A DNA stretch of 45,462 nt, taken from an uncultured Lewinella sp. GTDB taxonomy: Bacteria; Bacteroidota; Bacteroidia; Chitinophagales; Saprospiraceae. Below the pieces are notes generated by a model. The model was not told the origin of the DNA. It saw nothing but the letters and a program-made list of their open reading frames with translations, and ran no database searches. The position numbers were made by a program, and so were the translations under genes. Where the stretch lies: assembly GCA_913057725.1 (NCBI GenBank), contig CAJXOS010000040.1, forward strand, positions 1-45,462. The letters run 5' to 3'. Shown here in pieces: positions 25,393-34,428 of the stretch; the first letter of the stretch is position 1; each line of letters opens with the position of its first letter.

Positions 25393-25423
25393 CAAAACTA
25401 AACCATTTTTTTGCTGTTGCAAA
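25393..25423 (-). promoter_or_regulatory. promoter of the 174-aa membrane protein gene
   Basis: On the minus strand TTTG (25423-25420), a 19-bp spacer, then TAGTTTTG (25400-25393): both elements are perfect. The inferred start near 25386 leaves a leader of about 19 nt before the ATG at 25367 and decides that start. Confidence 0.7.
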
Positions 25424-25461
25424 GGCAAGCATTTGTCATTCACCGCTTTAATCCATTTGTC

Positions 25462-26367
25462 ATGAAACGAAGAACCTTCCTCCAATCTGCTGGAATGCTA
25501 GCCGGCGCTACTTTGATTCCACAGCAGGCCTGGCTAAGGCCATTGCTTTTTCCTGCCGGGCAAATGACTGCTCTGCGTGGGAATGTTAGTATCTACACAG
25601 AGCGAGGCGGAACAATCGCCTGCTTGCTTACACCTGAGCATAGCGTGGTGGTAGATACCCAATTCCCAGATCAGGCCAATAACTTGATTTCACTGCTGAA
25701 AGAACAGAATGCGAAGCCGCTGGATTTATTGATCAATACGCACCACCATGGTGATCATACTGGCGGGAATATTGCCTTCAAGGGTATGGTGACGAAACAC
25801 ATAGCCCACGCGAATTCCAAGACTAACCAAGAGCGAGTAGCTCCCGAACGGGAGCAAATGGACAACACCTTGCTACCAGGTACGACCTATACGGAACACC
25901 ACACGGAGAAAGTGGGCGATGAGACAGTTACGCTACACTATCATGGTGCCGGACATACAAACGGCGACTCTTTGGTGCATTTTGAAGAGGCTAACATCGT
26001 TCATATGGGTGACCTGATGTTCAACCGCCGTTTGCCTTACATTGACAAAAGCTCCGGAGCGGATATCAGCAATTGGATAGATATCCTGCGCCACGCTCGC
26101 CGTCAATTTGATAAGGATACCCTATTTGTTTTTGGTCATGCAGGAGAAGGGTACGAAGTGACGGGTACCGGCGATGATCTGAAAGCAATGGCTCATTTTC
26201 TGAAGATGGCGCTACGTTACGGCAAGAAAGCCAAGAAGAGAGGAGACAGCCTGGAGGATTTGGTAGCGAAGACGACCAGCTTCCCAAGAGCACCTGAGTT
26301 TAAGGGCAATGAGCGGGGTGTTCGTCGTGTACTAAGTGCCGTGTACGCGGAGTTAGAGGAAGCCTAA
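25462..26367 (+). CDS. Tat-exported metallo-beta-lactamase-fold hydrolase
   Basis: The ATG at 25462 gives 301 residues with a Tat-type signal (MKRRTFLQSAGMLAGATLIP). The metal site THHHGDHTGG (His94, His96, Asp98, His99) is intact; GAGHTNGDSLVHF and HMGDLMFN supply further ligands, and FGHAGEGY a late His. The family includes lactonases, glyoxalase II-like and phosphodiesterase enzymes, so the substrate cannot be named. Export in folded form suits a periplasmic metal enzyme. A hairpin ends the gene against the convergent serine hydrolase. Confidence 0.9.
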   Translation: MKRRTFLQSAGMLAGATLIPQQAWLRPLLFPAGQMTALRGNVSIYTERGGTIACLLTPEHSVVVDTQFPDQANNLISLLKEQNAKPLDLLINTHHHGDHTGGNIAFKGMVTKHIAHANSKTNQERVAPEREQMDNTLLPGTTYTEHHTEKVGDETVTLHYHGAGHTNGDSLVHFEEANIVHMGDLMFNRRLPYIDKSSGADISNWIDILRHARRQFDKDTLFVFGHAGEGYEVTGTGDDLKAMAHFLKMALRYGKKAKKRGDSLEDLVAKTTSFPRAPEFKGNERGVRRVLSAVYAELEEA

Positions 26368-26374
26368 ATATGAA

Positions 26375-26409
26375 TTTCCTGCTGACTTCTATAGGAGGTC
26401 AGCAGGAAA
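26375..26409. terminator. bidirectional hairpin between convergent genes
   Basis: TTTCCTGCTGAC (26375-26386) and GTCAGCAGGAAA (26398-26409) form a perfect 12-bp stem with an 11-nt loop. It lies between the two stop codons. T-tracts are weak on both sides. Confidence 0.65.
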
Positions 26410-26418
26410 CAATTGTAC

Positions 26419-27525
26419 TTAGTTTTCTGGGGCATTCTCCAGCGCCTGTGCCGCAAGCGGGAATAACTGCACCGATAGTTGTACGGCATCTTTCCAAGCC
26501 CGAGCGGTATTTGAAAGTACTACAACCGTGAGCTTTTTATCTGGCATCATCATTATTTGACCTGATACGCCGGTTTGTTCTGCACTATGCCCTATAACGG
26601 GACCGAAGCTTGGGTTGTCTCCGTACAGAAATGCTCCCATGCCATATGGGTTGTTCTGGCCGCGATCTACATCTGGTACCTGCTGCATCATCGCCAAACT
26701 TTCCGCTGTGATTAAGCGACCATCCATTAGTGCTTGCCCAAACCTGAGTAGATCACCAACGGTGGCATATACTCCGCCTGCTGGAACGCGATTGCTGAGA
26801 TTATTGGCGGTGCCGGATTTGATTTTCCCTTTTCTGTTTCGGGTAAAAAAGACAGAATAAGCAGCGTACTCTTTACCAAATTCCTCAATACCGGTGTGCT
26901 CCATCTCTGCTACGTTCCAGATATGTTCTTGCAAGTATTCACCGTAGGCTTGTCCTGAAGCAGCCTCAATGACGGCTCCCAATACCACATAACCATAGGA
27001 GGTGTAAGAATAGCCGCTACCAGGAGTGAAAAGCAGTTCTCGATCCTGAAAGATCGTAAACGCTTCTTGTAGCGTATTGTACTGCTCTTGTGTTTCGGCT
27101 TCCTTGCCGCTGGCATATGCAGGAATGCCGGAAGTATGGTGCAAAAGCATCCGGCTGGTGATTTGTGTAGCTGCCGGTTTCGGATAATTTGGAAGGTAAG
27201 TTGCTATTGGTTCGTCGAGTAGAAGAGCTCCTCGTTCCACCAACTGCAATGCAGCTACGGCAGTCATGGTTTTGGTAATAGAGGCGATACGATACACGGT
27301 TTCATCTGTACAGGGAGTGGAGCGATCTTCATCACAATGGCCGGCACTATCAATCCATCGAGTCTGGCCATCAACAGCGATTGCGGCAGTGATGCCTGCG
27401 TACTGATCGGCAGCTATGGCGTTTTGGAGTAGGTCGCTGGCTTGTGTTTGGTAGTCTTGTGCTGTACTTAGTAGTGGTAACAAAAAGAGTACTAGCAGGA
27501 ACGGGGAAATAAGATTAAAGCGCAT
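26419..27525 (-). CDS. exported class-C-beta-lactamase-like serine hydrolase
   Basis: The ATG at 27525 gives 368 residues starting with a signal peptide (SPFLLVLFLLPLLSTAQ); the promoter at 27573 rules out the earlier in-frame start. The nucleophile motif is S82-I-T-K85 in YRIASITKTM. The second motif, usually YxN, reads YTS in YSYTSYGYVVLG, and the third region is GHSAEQTG. This is the PBP4*/esterase-like branch of the family, acting on peptidoglycan peptides or esters rather than as a resistance enzyme. It is periplasmic. Confidence 0.88.
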   Translation of the reverse strand: MRFNLISPFLLVLFLLPLLSTAQDYQTQASDLLQNAIAADQYAGITAAIAVDGQTRWIDSAGHCDEDRSTPCTDETVYRIASITKTMTAVAALQLVERGALLLDEPIATYLPNYPKPAATQITSRMLLHHTSGIPAYASGKEAETQEQYNTLQEAFTIFQDRELLFTPGSGYSYTSYGYVVLGAVIEAASGQAYGEYLQEHIWNVAEMEHTGIEEFGKEYAAYSVFFTRNRKGKIKSGTANNLSNRVPAGGVYATVGDLLRFGQALMDGRLITAESLAMMQQVPDVDRGQNNPYGMGAFLYGDNPSFGPVIGHSAEQTGVSGQIMMMPDKKLTVVVLSNTARAWKDAVQLSVQLFPLAAQALENAPEN

Positions 27526-27572
27526 AGTAGTCAAGGTGGTTTTATGATTTAGAGAAGCTTTTTCGAATGCTT

Positions 27573-27603
27573 CAAAACTAGGAGCGTTCCAGGCCTGTGG
27601 CAA
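27573..27603 (-). promoter_or_regulatory. promoter of the serine hydrolase gene
   Basis: On the minus strand TTG (27603-27601), a 20-bp spacer, then TAGTTTTG (27580-27573), both perfect. The start near 27566 gives a leader of about 41 nt. Confidence 0.65.
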
Positions 27604-27633
27604 GTAAAATCAAGGGAAAGGGGCGAAAGTTGC

Positions 27634-28425
27634 CTATTTAGGGACGAATACTCCTTGGGCTTGTAGCTGCGATTTATAAGTCTTGCTTACCGGGAACTCC
27701 AAAGAGCCTAGGCTCAGGGTATTTCCGTCCTTCCATGCGCGAAAATGATCTGGATTTACCAGGTGTGAACGATGAATTTGTACCAACCCTGGCACATCGT
27801 TTTGGAGTTTCTTTAGTGTTGTGCGGAGAAGTCGTTTCTGCAATTGTTGATCTTCCAGGTAGTAGACCGTTACATAATTATTAGCAGCTGAAAGCGCGAT
27901 GAGCTGATCAGCTGAAAGTTGAAGCACATCCAGCTTGTTATCACCACTTAACTGCAAGGTGGTATGACTTTCACGGGGAATAGCACTAGTCTGTGATGCT
28001 CGCCTGGCTACTAGCCAACGTGCGAAGATGAGAATCGGAACAATGAGAATTAGCGTAGAAAGAAAGATTTCAATGGCGAAGCGCTGAAATCCCCAGTCAC
28101 CATTCACCCAGTCGGTGATGTAGTATCTATAGCAGGCGGGTAAGCAAGTGCCGCAAAACAGCAGAATGAAGGCCGCTTCGGCACCCCAAGTCCATTTTTT
28201 AGTCCGAGCATACCACCAGTTTTGTACGGGGATACATAGCACGTATACAACACAGAATATCAAGTCGTAACCGCCCATCAAGAACATCCGGATAGTAATG
28301 GAGAGTGTGGCTCCATCAAAAGGTCCGATAATGGCAAGGAAGAGGTATAGCCACAGTCCTAAACCTAGACCAATGAGGAGATGATCAAGATAGCTCGTAC
28401 TGATATGTGGACCGTGCGTACTCAA
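27634..28425 (-). CDS. membrane LytTR-domain transcriptional regulator
   Basis: The most likely start is a TTG at 28425 (STHGPHISTSYLDH follows), 8 nt after the VOC stop; an ATG at 28491 would need a 58-bp overlap. The N-terminal half has four membrane helices (for example HLLIGLGLGLWLYLFLAIIG and FLSTLILIVPILIFARWLV). The C-terminal 100 residues are a LytTR DNA-binding domain (LIALSAANNYVTVYYLED, then RSHLVNPDHF and FPVSKTYK). This arrangement, with no receiver, is common in Bacteroidota and probably senses a membrane or envelope signal. It forms a unit with the VOC gene. Confidence 0.82.
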   Translation of the reverse strand: MSTHGPHISTSYLDHLLIGLGLGLWLYLFLAIIGPFDGATLSITIRMFLMGGYDLIFCVVYVLCIPVQNWWYARTKKWTWGAEAAFILLFCGTCLPACYRYYITDWVNGDWGFQRFAIEIFLSTLILIVPILIFARWLVARRASQTSAIPRESHTTLQLSGDNKLDVLQLSADQLIALSAANNYVTVYYLEDQQLQKRLLRTTLKKLQNDVPGLVQIHRSHLVNPDHFRAWKDGNTLSLGSLEFPVSKTYKSQLQAQGVFVPK

Positions 28426-28433
28426 GAGCCAAT

Positions 28434-28808
28434 TTAGTCTTCTGTATTCGGGAATGCTGGGTTGTAAATGATGCCAATGACATTGCCCCAAGGATCGCGT
28501 ACACTAGCAACCATTAGAGGGCCACCTACGTTAGTCGGTATCTCATGGGAACTGGCTCCTAAAGCCAACAGATGTTGGTAAGAAGCCTGAATGTCTTCTA
28601 CACCCCAATAGCTCATAATATTATCGGCGATGGCAGTACTCTCAGATTCTTGCGGGAGCAGACCGAGCTCAAAACCTCCAATATTAAAGCCGACATAAAA
28701 GGGCTCGTCAAAGTAAGGGGGCTTTTCAAATGCTTTTTCATACCAGGATTTGGCGGCACCAAGATCAGGAACGCGATAAATGGTGGTTCGAAGGCCAAGT
28801 GCTTGCAT
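28434..28808 (-). CDS. VOC-family (glyoxalase/dioxygenase-fold) protein
   Basis: The ATG at 28808 gives 124 residues, MQALGLRTTIYRVPDLGAAK; a longer frame from 28955 adds a proline/serine-rich, unconvincing tail and is rejected. Paired beta-alpha-beta units are seen (KSWYEKAFEKPPYFDEPFYV, then ELGLLP; ASYQHLLALGASSHEIPT, then VASVRDPWGNVIGIIYNP). The late DPWGN is typical. The substrate is unknown. The LytTR gene begins 8 nt downstream, so both are probably on one mRNA. Confidence 0.85.
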   Translation of the reverse strand: MQALGLRTTIYRVPDLGAAKSWYEKAFEKPPYFDEPFYVGFNIGGFELGLLPQESESTAIADNIMSYWGVEDIQASYQHLLALGASSHEIPTNVGGPLMVASVRDPWGNVIGIIYNPAFPNTED

Positions 28809-29330
28809 GACGGGTGGTAATCTGTTGTGTTGGCAAAATACGAAGAGTGGGGATAATGCGGGAGATTTGGGAGAGTAGGAGAGTGGAGGTGTGGAATCTG
28901 GGGGTGAGGCAGACCGCCTTCGGCGGGCCCACCCTCTCCAAGACCGGGACATCACCTAGATCCAAACCTCGGATCTAAGCATGGGGTTCACACCTCACCT
29001 GATGACAGTTCATCAGATGAGCCAACAACAACCCTAAGTGAGCTCAGAAGCAAGGGAATGGAAACGCTGATTTGTGGGCGCTGTCTTGCCACATTGACAA
29101 GCCGCGGAACGCCCGGGAATGATATACTCTGATTAGTATGCTTTCCTTAAAAGCTCTTTTCAAATTTAGCGGCTAGTGATTCTACAAGCAAGTTTTTGAC
29201 TCGAAAATGTGTGCCAGTCTCAAAAATTGACACCGACGTCACTGACGCTCACCAGCCTGGTGATCAGTTCAATACAGCTAAATTCTTTATCTTTCGTATC
29301 TCTTTTATAATCCCATGAATACACTTAATT
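28809..29330. other. 522-bp hairpin-rich intergenic region
   Basis: No gene is recognised. 28841-28905 is purine-rich with degenerate GGGAGA-like units of 9-11 nt, like a decayed minisatellite. Three hairpins follow. 28903-28935: CCGCC-TTC-GGCGG inside GGGTG/CACCC arms. 28957-28977: TAGATCC/GGATCTA. 28994-29021: CTCA-CTGATGA/TCATCAG-TGAG with one mismatch. A smaller dyad, TCACCA-GCC-TGGTGA, is at 29249-29263. No T-runs follow these stems. Confidence 0.55.
29268..29295 (+). promoter_or_regulatory. probable promoter of the SprB-repeat protein gene
   Basis: TTC at 29268-29270, a 17-bp spacer, then TATCTTTC at 29288-29295 (7 of 8 to TAnnTTTG), 35 bp before the ATG at 29331. The upstream element is poor. 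Confidence 0.35.
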
Positions 29331-32300
29331 ATGCGCTTTACTCAACTATTTACACTTGTAATTCTATTTCTTCTCCTGATCACTTCTTCTACTTTTAGTC
29401 AGGATTGCGAACCCACCCTCTACGAGTTTCAAAATGAACAATATTCTGGCGATTTCCACATCGCGGCACGCCCCGGGGGCGGGTATTTCCTTGCCGGGCA
29501 ATTTGATAATTCTGCTGCAGGCTCCGGTGATGATATTCACTTGATTTGCTCCGACGCCTTCGGAAACGAAGTTTGGTCTTCTACTTTTGTTTGGTCTGGT
29601 GACGAATCTGCCACCGCAGTTCGCGCATTGCCAGATGGGAGTGCGGTCATAGTCGGTACAATTGAAGATCCTGCTATCGTCAATGCGGCTAGAGAAATTC
29701 TGCTGTTAAAGGTAGACCCCGATGGCAACATGGCTTGGTATCGAACCTACGGTAATGGGGGTTCTCTAGAATACTATGGTACCGATGTCGAGCTGCTTCC
29801 CAATGGCGGCTTTGTCGTTTCGGGTTATTCCATTTGGCCTGGTTGGGGGCAGGGGCCTGGTGATGCTATTATGCTGCTGGCTGGCCCGAACGGGGAGGAG
29901 CAACTTTGGCGAACTCGTGGCTTTGAACTACCACACGAGCAGACTGATTTTCCTGAGCCCGCTCAACCGGAAATATACAACGTGACCGTTCTAGCTAATG
30001 GAGATTACCTCTTCTCTGGTATCACGTTTGCACCCTCAGATGTTTTTCCTTTCGGGGGCTATTTTACCGCCTTTCGGACCGATGCTGACCTTAATGTCCT
30101 ATGGGAAGTGACAGATTTATATGGATTTTGCCTAACTCCTGCTGGCTGGGATGCTGTAGAAAGCGAATCGGGCGATCTGTTTTTTGCGGCTGATATGCGA
30201 ATCTCTATTTGTTTTGATGTCAACAGTTACACGGCAATGGTCAAAGTGTCTGGTGATGGAGAAGATGTCGAGTTTTTCCCCATCGATTACACCGCGCCCA
30301 ATGGAAAGAGTATACTGGCTACTAACGATGGAAATTTAGTTATAGGGAAAGGAACCAGCATCATGAAAGTCCGTACTGACGGAGTCGTACTCTGGGAGAG
30401 CCCCAATGTAGGACGCTTTGGAAGTAATGAAGGCAATGTACTTGCTCCTGGGCCCAATGGTGGTTATATGCTCTCCATACACCAATACGACGCCGTTCGC
30501 CTAGTAGAATTTGATTCCTTAGGCAACAACTGCCGCGCTCAATTAGGGGGGCAAGTTTTCTATGATCGTGATAACGATTGTGAGCAAGATCCAGACGAAA
30601 TACTTCTATCAAACATCGTCGTGGACCTCAATGGCGAGGAGTTTACGAATACCAGTGCTGAAGGATTTTACAACTTTCAGACGGAGGATGCTGGTAACTT
30701 CGTAATTACGGCCAACTCACCAAGTGAGCTGTGGCAGTTGGGCTGCCCTCCTTCTGGAAACCACTCTTTGGAGGTTTTTGGTCCGGTGAGCTCTACAGAA
30801 AGCCTGGATTTCGGGTTTCAAGCGACGGAACAGTGCGTACTCCTGGATGTGGACGTAAGATTGAGTTGGGCCCGTGCCTGCACTAACCAATTCTTGTCCA
30901 TCCAGTACTGCAACTTAGGTACCGTTGATATCTCTGGGGTATATGTTGTTCTGGAACTTGATTCTGATCTTTCTTTTATCGATGCTGATGTGCCTACCAC
31001 AATAATCAACGATGAACTGCGTCTGCTCATTGGTGATGTTGCAATAGGGGAGTGCGGCTCCATTAAGGTGGAAGTAGCTGTTGCTTGTGATGCTGAATTG
31101 GGAACACAGACCTGTAGCACCGTTCAAATTTTCCCAGCGGCTACTTGTAGTACCGTGATGGTAGATGATACCGATGTCGATTGTCGAGAAATCCGCAATT
31201 CTTACGATCCGAATGATAAGCTGGTGGTGGCTCAGGATACCGTCGACTGTTGGAATACGGCATTGGATGAGCTAGAGTATACAATCCGTTTTCAGAATAC
31301 TGGAAATGATACGGCCTTCCAGGTTGTCATCATCGACACACTGTCCGAGGATCTAGACCTCTCTACTTTTCGGCCAGGGCCAAGTACTCACAGCTATGAC
31401 GTTAGAGTGTTGCATGATCGTCAAGTAATGTTCTCCTTTCCGAATATCAACCTGTTGGATAGTACCAGTAACCTCTTAGAAAGTCAAGGGTCCGTTCAAT
31501 TCTCGATTCATCCATCTATTGATATTCCAGATGGTACCATTATTCAAAATCGAGCAGGAATCTACTTCGATTATAATCCACCCATCATTACACCTTATTC
31601 GGAACTGGAGCATTGCGCAGGTGTACCACTTACCTTAGTTGCAGTAGAAGTCAATGATATTTCAGATTGTGAGACTCAAAACGGGCAAATCCGGATCATT
31701 GGCTCCGGTGGTGAAGGAACTTATGAATATAGTATTGATGGTGGTGAAAGCTGGCAGCTAGATTCACTCTTTACTAATGTGTCAGCGGGTGAGTACTCCA
31801 TTTTACTACGTGACGAAATGGGGACCACCATTAACTATGATGAGAATCCAGCTACGGTGGTGGAGCTAACACCTACTATCGTCAGTCTTAACCCAGTCCG
31901 GCCAAGTTCTTGTGGTGGTAATACTGGACGCATTGTAATGGAAATAGAAAGTGATGTAGCGTTCCAATACAGTATTGATGGCGGGATGACGTGGCTGTCT
32001 GGTACTACTATATTTGGTTTGGAAGCGGGTACTTACGAAGTGATGGTGGCTAACCCCTGTGGCAATGGTGAAACGCAGATGGTCGAGGTGCCTGCACTTC
32101 TTCCTCCTACTCTGATGGAGGTTAGCAGCGTTGATCCAGATTGTAACGAGATGAACGGAAGTATCACGATTACTGCTACTGGAGAACAATCGCTTCGTTT
32201 TAGTATTAATGGCGGCGAGACTTGGAGTTTCAATAATATATTCAATGGCTTAGGTATGGGGAGTTACCAACCCGTAGTAAGCTATGGCCCAACCAACTGC

Positions 32301-34046
32301 GAAGTACCTGCGGATGAGACCGTAGAGTTAATGGCCGGAGAACTGCTTCCAATGGATGTGGAGGTGACGACTACTGATCTCACTTCTTGTAATGAGGTCA
32401 ACGGTCAAATCGCTTTTGCTGGGGGATTGTCATCCACACTGTACAGCGTTGATGGTGGAACAAGTTATCAGGCGAATGCCACCTTTGATCAACTTCCTAG
32501 TGGCACCTATAGCCTTGCCATCAGTAATGGTTGTGGGCTAGCGGATACATTAATGAGTGTAGAGCTTTTTGATGCTACACCTCCAATGATTTCTGATGTA
32601 TTAAGCGGAGGCGCTGATTGCCAAGCCTCAACTGGCTTTCTGCAAGTTCTTGCGGGGACAGGCACTGGCCTTACCTACAGTATTGATGCCTGGATGACCA
32701 ATCAGGAATCCTCAATGTTCACAGACTTGGCACCAGGTACCTACACAGCGCTGGTACGTGATAGTGTAGGTTGTGAGGCGGATCCATTTATGGTAGAAAT
32801 CTTGGGTACCCCCCAACCAGAAATTCTCGATGTCATTACTGGTGGCGCGGAATGTCAAGAAGCAACGGGCTTTCTTCAGGTTGCTGCCGGAAGTGGTACC
32901 GCCCTCAGCTATAGTATTGATGGTTGGCTCACGAGTCAGACGTCTCCAGAGTTTACCGGGCTACCACCCAATGTCTACATGGTGCAAATGCGGGGTGATG
33001 GCACTGGCTGTGAGGCCGAGACTTATACCGTCGGCCTATTAGGTACACCAAGGCCAGAGTTTGATGACTGGAATGCAACTACCCCGGCCTGCGGTGCCGC
33101 TGATGGCTCAATTACGCTTTCAGCGATTGGAGGAGATACTTTGTCCTTTAGTATCGATGGTGGGATGACCATCCAAAATAGTGGTGAATTTATCGGACTG
33201 GCAGCAGGTAATTACAGTTTAGTCGTTTTTAATGAGGAAGGGTGTAGTTCAAATGTTTTAGGTGTTCAATTGATTGAACCTGCTCCACCGGAGATCCAAA
33301 TGATAGATGTCATTCAACCAAGCTGTGAGGATACTTTAGGAGCAGTGACAATCTTGGCCAGCAGCGAAGAAGAATTGACCTACTCCATTAGTGGACCGGA
33401 TGGTCCTTGGTTGTCGGATTCCATATTTATGGATTTACCAGCAGGAAGCTATGAGGTAGTAGTAGCTAACGAACAGCAGTTGTGTCAGGTGGCTTTCCCT
33501 GATAATCCAATAGTACTCGAGGAAGTAGTCTTTCCTGTAGTCGACTCTGTACAAACAGTTGATGCTACCGGTGGTTCCATTGCTGATGGCCAGGTGGAGG
33601 TTTTCGCTTCCGGGTCAGATGATTTGCAGTACAGCATTGATGGTGGAGAGACTTGGCAGGATGCCAGCACCTTTGAGAATCTGCTTCCAGGTATCTATTC
33701 GATTAGCGTAGCCTTTGGCGATCTAAGTTGTATCGTAGAGTGGGGCGAAGTGGAAGTGTCTTTTACCAATTCTATTCAAGACCTCTATTCACTTGGAATT
33801 AGCGAGTTACAACTGTTCCCGAACCCAACGATGGGCAATTCATTCCTTCAGCTGAAGTTGACTGCAAAACAGTGGGTGCAGGGACAACTGTATTCTCCAA
33901 CGGGGCAATTATTGACTCAATACCAGCTATTGTATACCGATAATTACGGACAGCAGCTTGACCTTAGTGCATTACCCGCCGGCTTGTACTATTTGAAAAT
34001 TCAAGTAGATGGGCAGGTGTTTTATCGAAAACTAATTAAGCAGTAA
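29331..34046 (+). CDS. giant secreted SprB-repeat surface protein with T9SS sorting domain
   Basis: A 1571-residue exported protein. The signal peptide ends in TFSQ near residue 23. Residues 30-400 form delta-60/propeller-like repeats (PGGGYFLAGQFDNSA, LPDGSAVIVGTIEDP). Around 405-480 lies a SdrD-B-like domain (GGQVFYDRDNDCEQDPDE). A DUF11/DUF7619-type domain covers about 620-765 (SYDPNDKLV ... RAGIYFDYNPPIITP). Nine SprB-like repeats follow, each centred on a variant of YSIDGGxxW (about 790-1440). The last 80 residues (LFPNPTMGNSF ... LSALPAGLYYLKI) are a type A sorting domain. It is probably an adhesin or gliding-related surface protein; the role is inferred. Confidence 0.9.
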   Translation: MRFTQLFTLVILFLLLITSSTFSQDCEPTLYEFQNEQYSGDFHIAARPGGGYFLAGQFDNSAAGSGDDIHLICSDAFGNEVWSSTFVWSGDESATAVRALPDGSAVIVGTIEDPAIVNAAREILLLKVDPDGNMAWYRTYGNGGSLEYYGTDVELLPNGGFVVSGYSIWPGWGQGPGDAIMLLAGPNGEEQLWRTRGFELPHEQTDFPEPAQPEIYNVTVLANGDYLFSGITFAPSDVFPFGGYFTAFRTDADLNVLWEVTDLYGFCLTPAGWDAVESESGDLFFAADMRISICFDVNSYTAMVKVSGDGEDVEFFPIDYTAPNGKSILATNDGNLVIGKGTSIMKVRTDGVVLWESPNVGRFGSNEGNVLAPGPNGGYMLSIHQYDAVRLVEFDSLGNNCRAQLGGQVFYDRDNDCEQDPDEILLSNIVVDLNGEEFTNTSAEGFYNFQTEDAGNFVITANSPSELWQLGCPPSGNHSLEVFGPVSSTESLDFGFQATEQCVLLDVDVRLSWARACTNQFLSIQYCNLGTVDISGVYVVLELDSDLSFIDADVPTTIINDELRLLIGDVAIGECGSIKVEVAVACDAELGTQTCSTVQIFPAATCSTVMVDDTDVDCREIRNSYDPNDKLVVAQDTVDCWNTALDELEYTIRFQNTGNDTAFQVVIIDTLSEDLDLSTFRPGPSTHSYDVRVLHDRQVMFSFPNINLLDSTSNLLESQGSVQFSIHPSIDIPDGTIIQNRAGIYFDYNPPIITPYSELEHCAGVPLTLVAVEVNDISDCETQNGQIRIIGSGGEGTYEYSIDGGESWQLDSLFTNVSAGEYSILLRDEMGTTINYDENPATVVELTPTIVSLNPVRPSSCGGNTGRIVMEIESDVAFQYSIDGGMTWLSGTTIFGLEAGTYEVMVANPCGNGETQMVEVPALLPPTLMEVSSVDPDCNEMNGSITITATGEQSLRFSINGGETWSFNNIFNGLGMGSYQPVVSYGPTNCEVPADETVELMAGELLPMDVEVTTTDLTSCNEVNGQIAFAGGLSSTLYSVDGGTSYQANATFDQLPSGTYSLAISNGCGLADTLMSVELFDATPPMISDVLSGGADCQASTGFLQVLAGTGTGLTYSIDAWMTNQESSMFTDLAPGTYTALVRDSVGCEADPFMVEILGTPQPEILDVITGGAECQEATGFLQVAAGSGTALSYSIDGWLTSQTSPEFTGLPPNVYMVQMRGDGTGCEAETYTVGLLGTPRPEFDDWNATTPACGAADGSITLSAIGGDTLSFSIDGGMTIQNSGEFIGLAAGNYSLVVFNEEGCSSNVLGVQLIEPAPPEIQMIDVIQPSCEDTLGAVTILASSEEELTYSISGPDGPWLSDSIFMDLPAGSYEVVVANEQQLCQVAFPDNPIVLEEVVFPVVDSVQTVDATGGSIADGQVEVFASGSDDLQYSIDGGETWQDASTFENLLPGIYSISVAFGDLSCIVEWGEVEVSFTNSIQDLYSLGISELQLFPNPTMGNSFLQLKLTAKQWVQGQLYSPTGQLLTQYQLLYTDNYGQQLDLSALPAGLYYLKIQVDGQVFYRKLIKQ

Positions 34047-34057
34047 GCCTAATGAGT

Positions 34058-34090
34058 ATGGGCCTGTACATCACAAATGTACAGGCCCAT
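34058..34090. terminator. bidirectional hairpin terminator
   Basis: ATGGGCCTGTACAT (34058-34071) and ATGTACAGGCCCAT (34077-34090) form a perfect 14-bp stem with a 5-nt loop between convergent genes. The T-tract is short. Confidence 0.7.
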
Positions 34091-34116
34091 TTCAGTTCGT
34101 TGTCTTTCGACCTTTA

Positions 34117-34428
34117 TTAGAACATATCTAGTAGTAGCTGAGCTTCTTCACTCATTTTACTCTTGTCCCACGGTGGATCAAACACCACGCGAAGGTCCAC
34201 ATCGTTCACGCCTTCTACGGCAATCACCTTTTCCTGTACCTCCATTGGCATAGAGTCGGCCACTGGGCACATGGGGCTGGTGAGCGTCATTTCGATATAT
34301 AGTTTACCCTCATCATCTAATTCTACCTTGTAGATCAGTCCCAACTCGTAGATGTCAGCGGGGATTTCAGGGTCCATCACCGTCTTGATCGCGGCAATGA
34401 TGTTAGCCATGATCGTATCCTTATCCAT
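34117..34428 (-). CDS. MIP18/DUF59 protein, SufT-like Fe-S maturation factor
   Basis: This 103-residue protein has the DUF59 pattern: VMDPEIPADIYELGLIY and a reactive Cys54 in LTSPMCPVADSM, then VVFDPPWDKSKMSEEA. The family helps deliver [4Fe-4S] clusters to target proteins. Its start overlaps the end of sufE by 8 bp, so the two are translationally coupled. It acts in the cytoplasm with the SufBCDS proteins encoded at 40316-45403. It is clearly DUF59; the SufT assignment comes from the suf context. Confidence 0.88.
   Translation of the reverse strand: MDKDTIMANIIAAIKTVMDPEIPADIYELGLIYKVELDDEGKLYIEMTLTSPMCPVADSMPMEVQEKVIAVEGVNDVDLRVVFDPPWDKSKMSEEAQLLLDMF

Noticed and set aside
25462..26367. 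Antibiotic-degrading metallo-beta-lactamase
   Set aside because: The metal site is shared by many hydrolases of the fold, and nothing specific to beta-lactamases is seen.
28809..28955. 49-residue N-terminal extension of the VOC protein
   Set aside because: It is rich in Ser, Pro and Arg, lies in purine-repeat DNA, and the VOC fold begins properly at the ATG at 28808.
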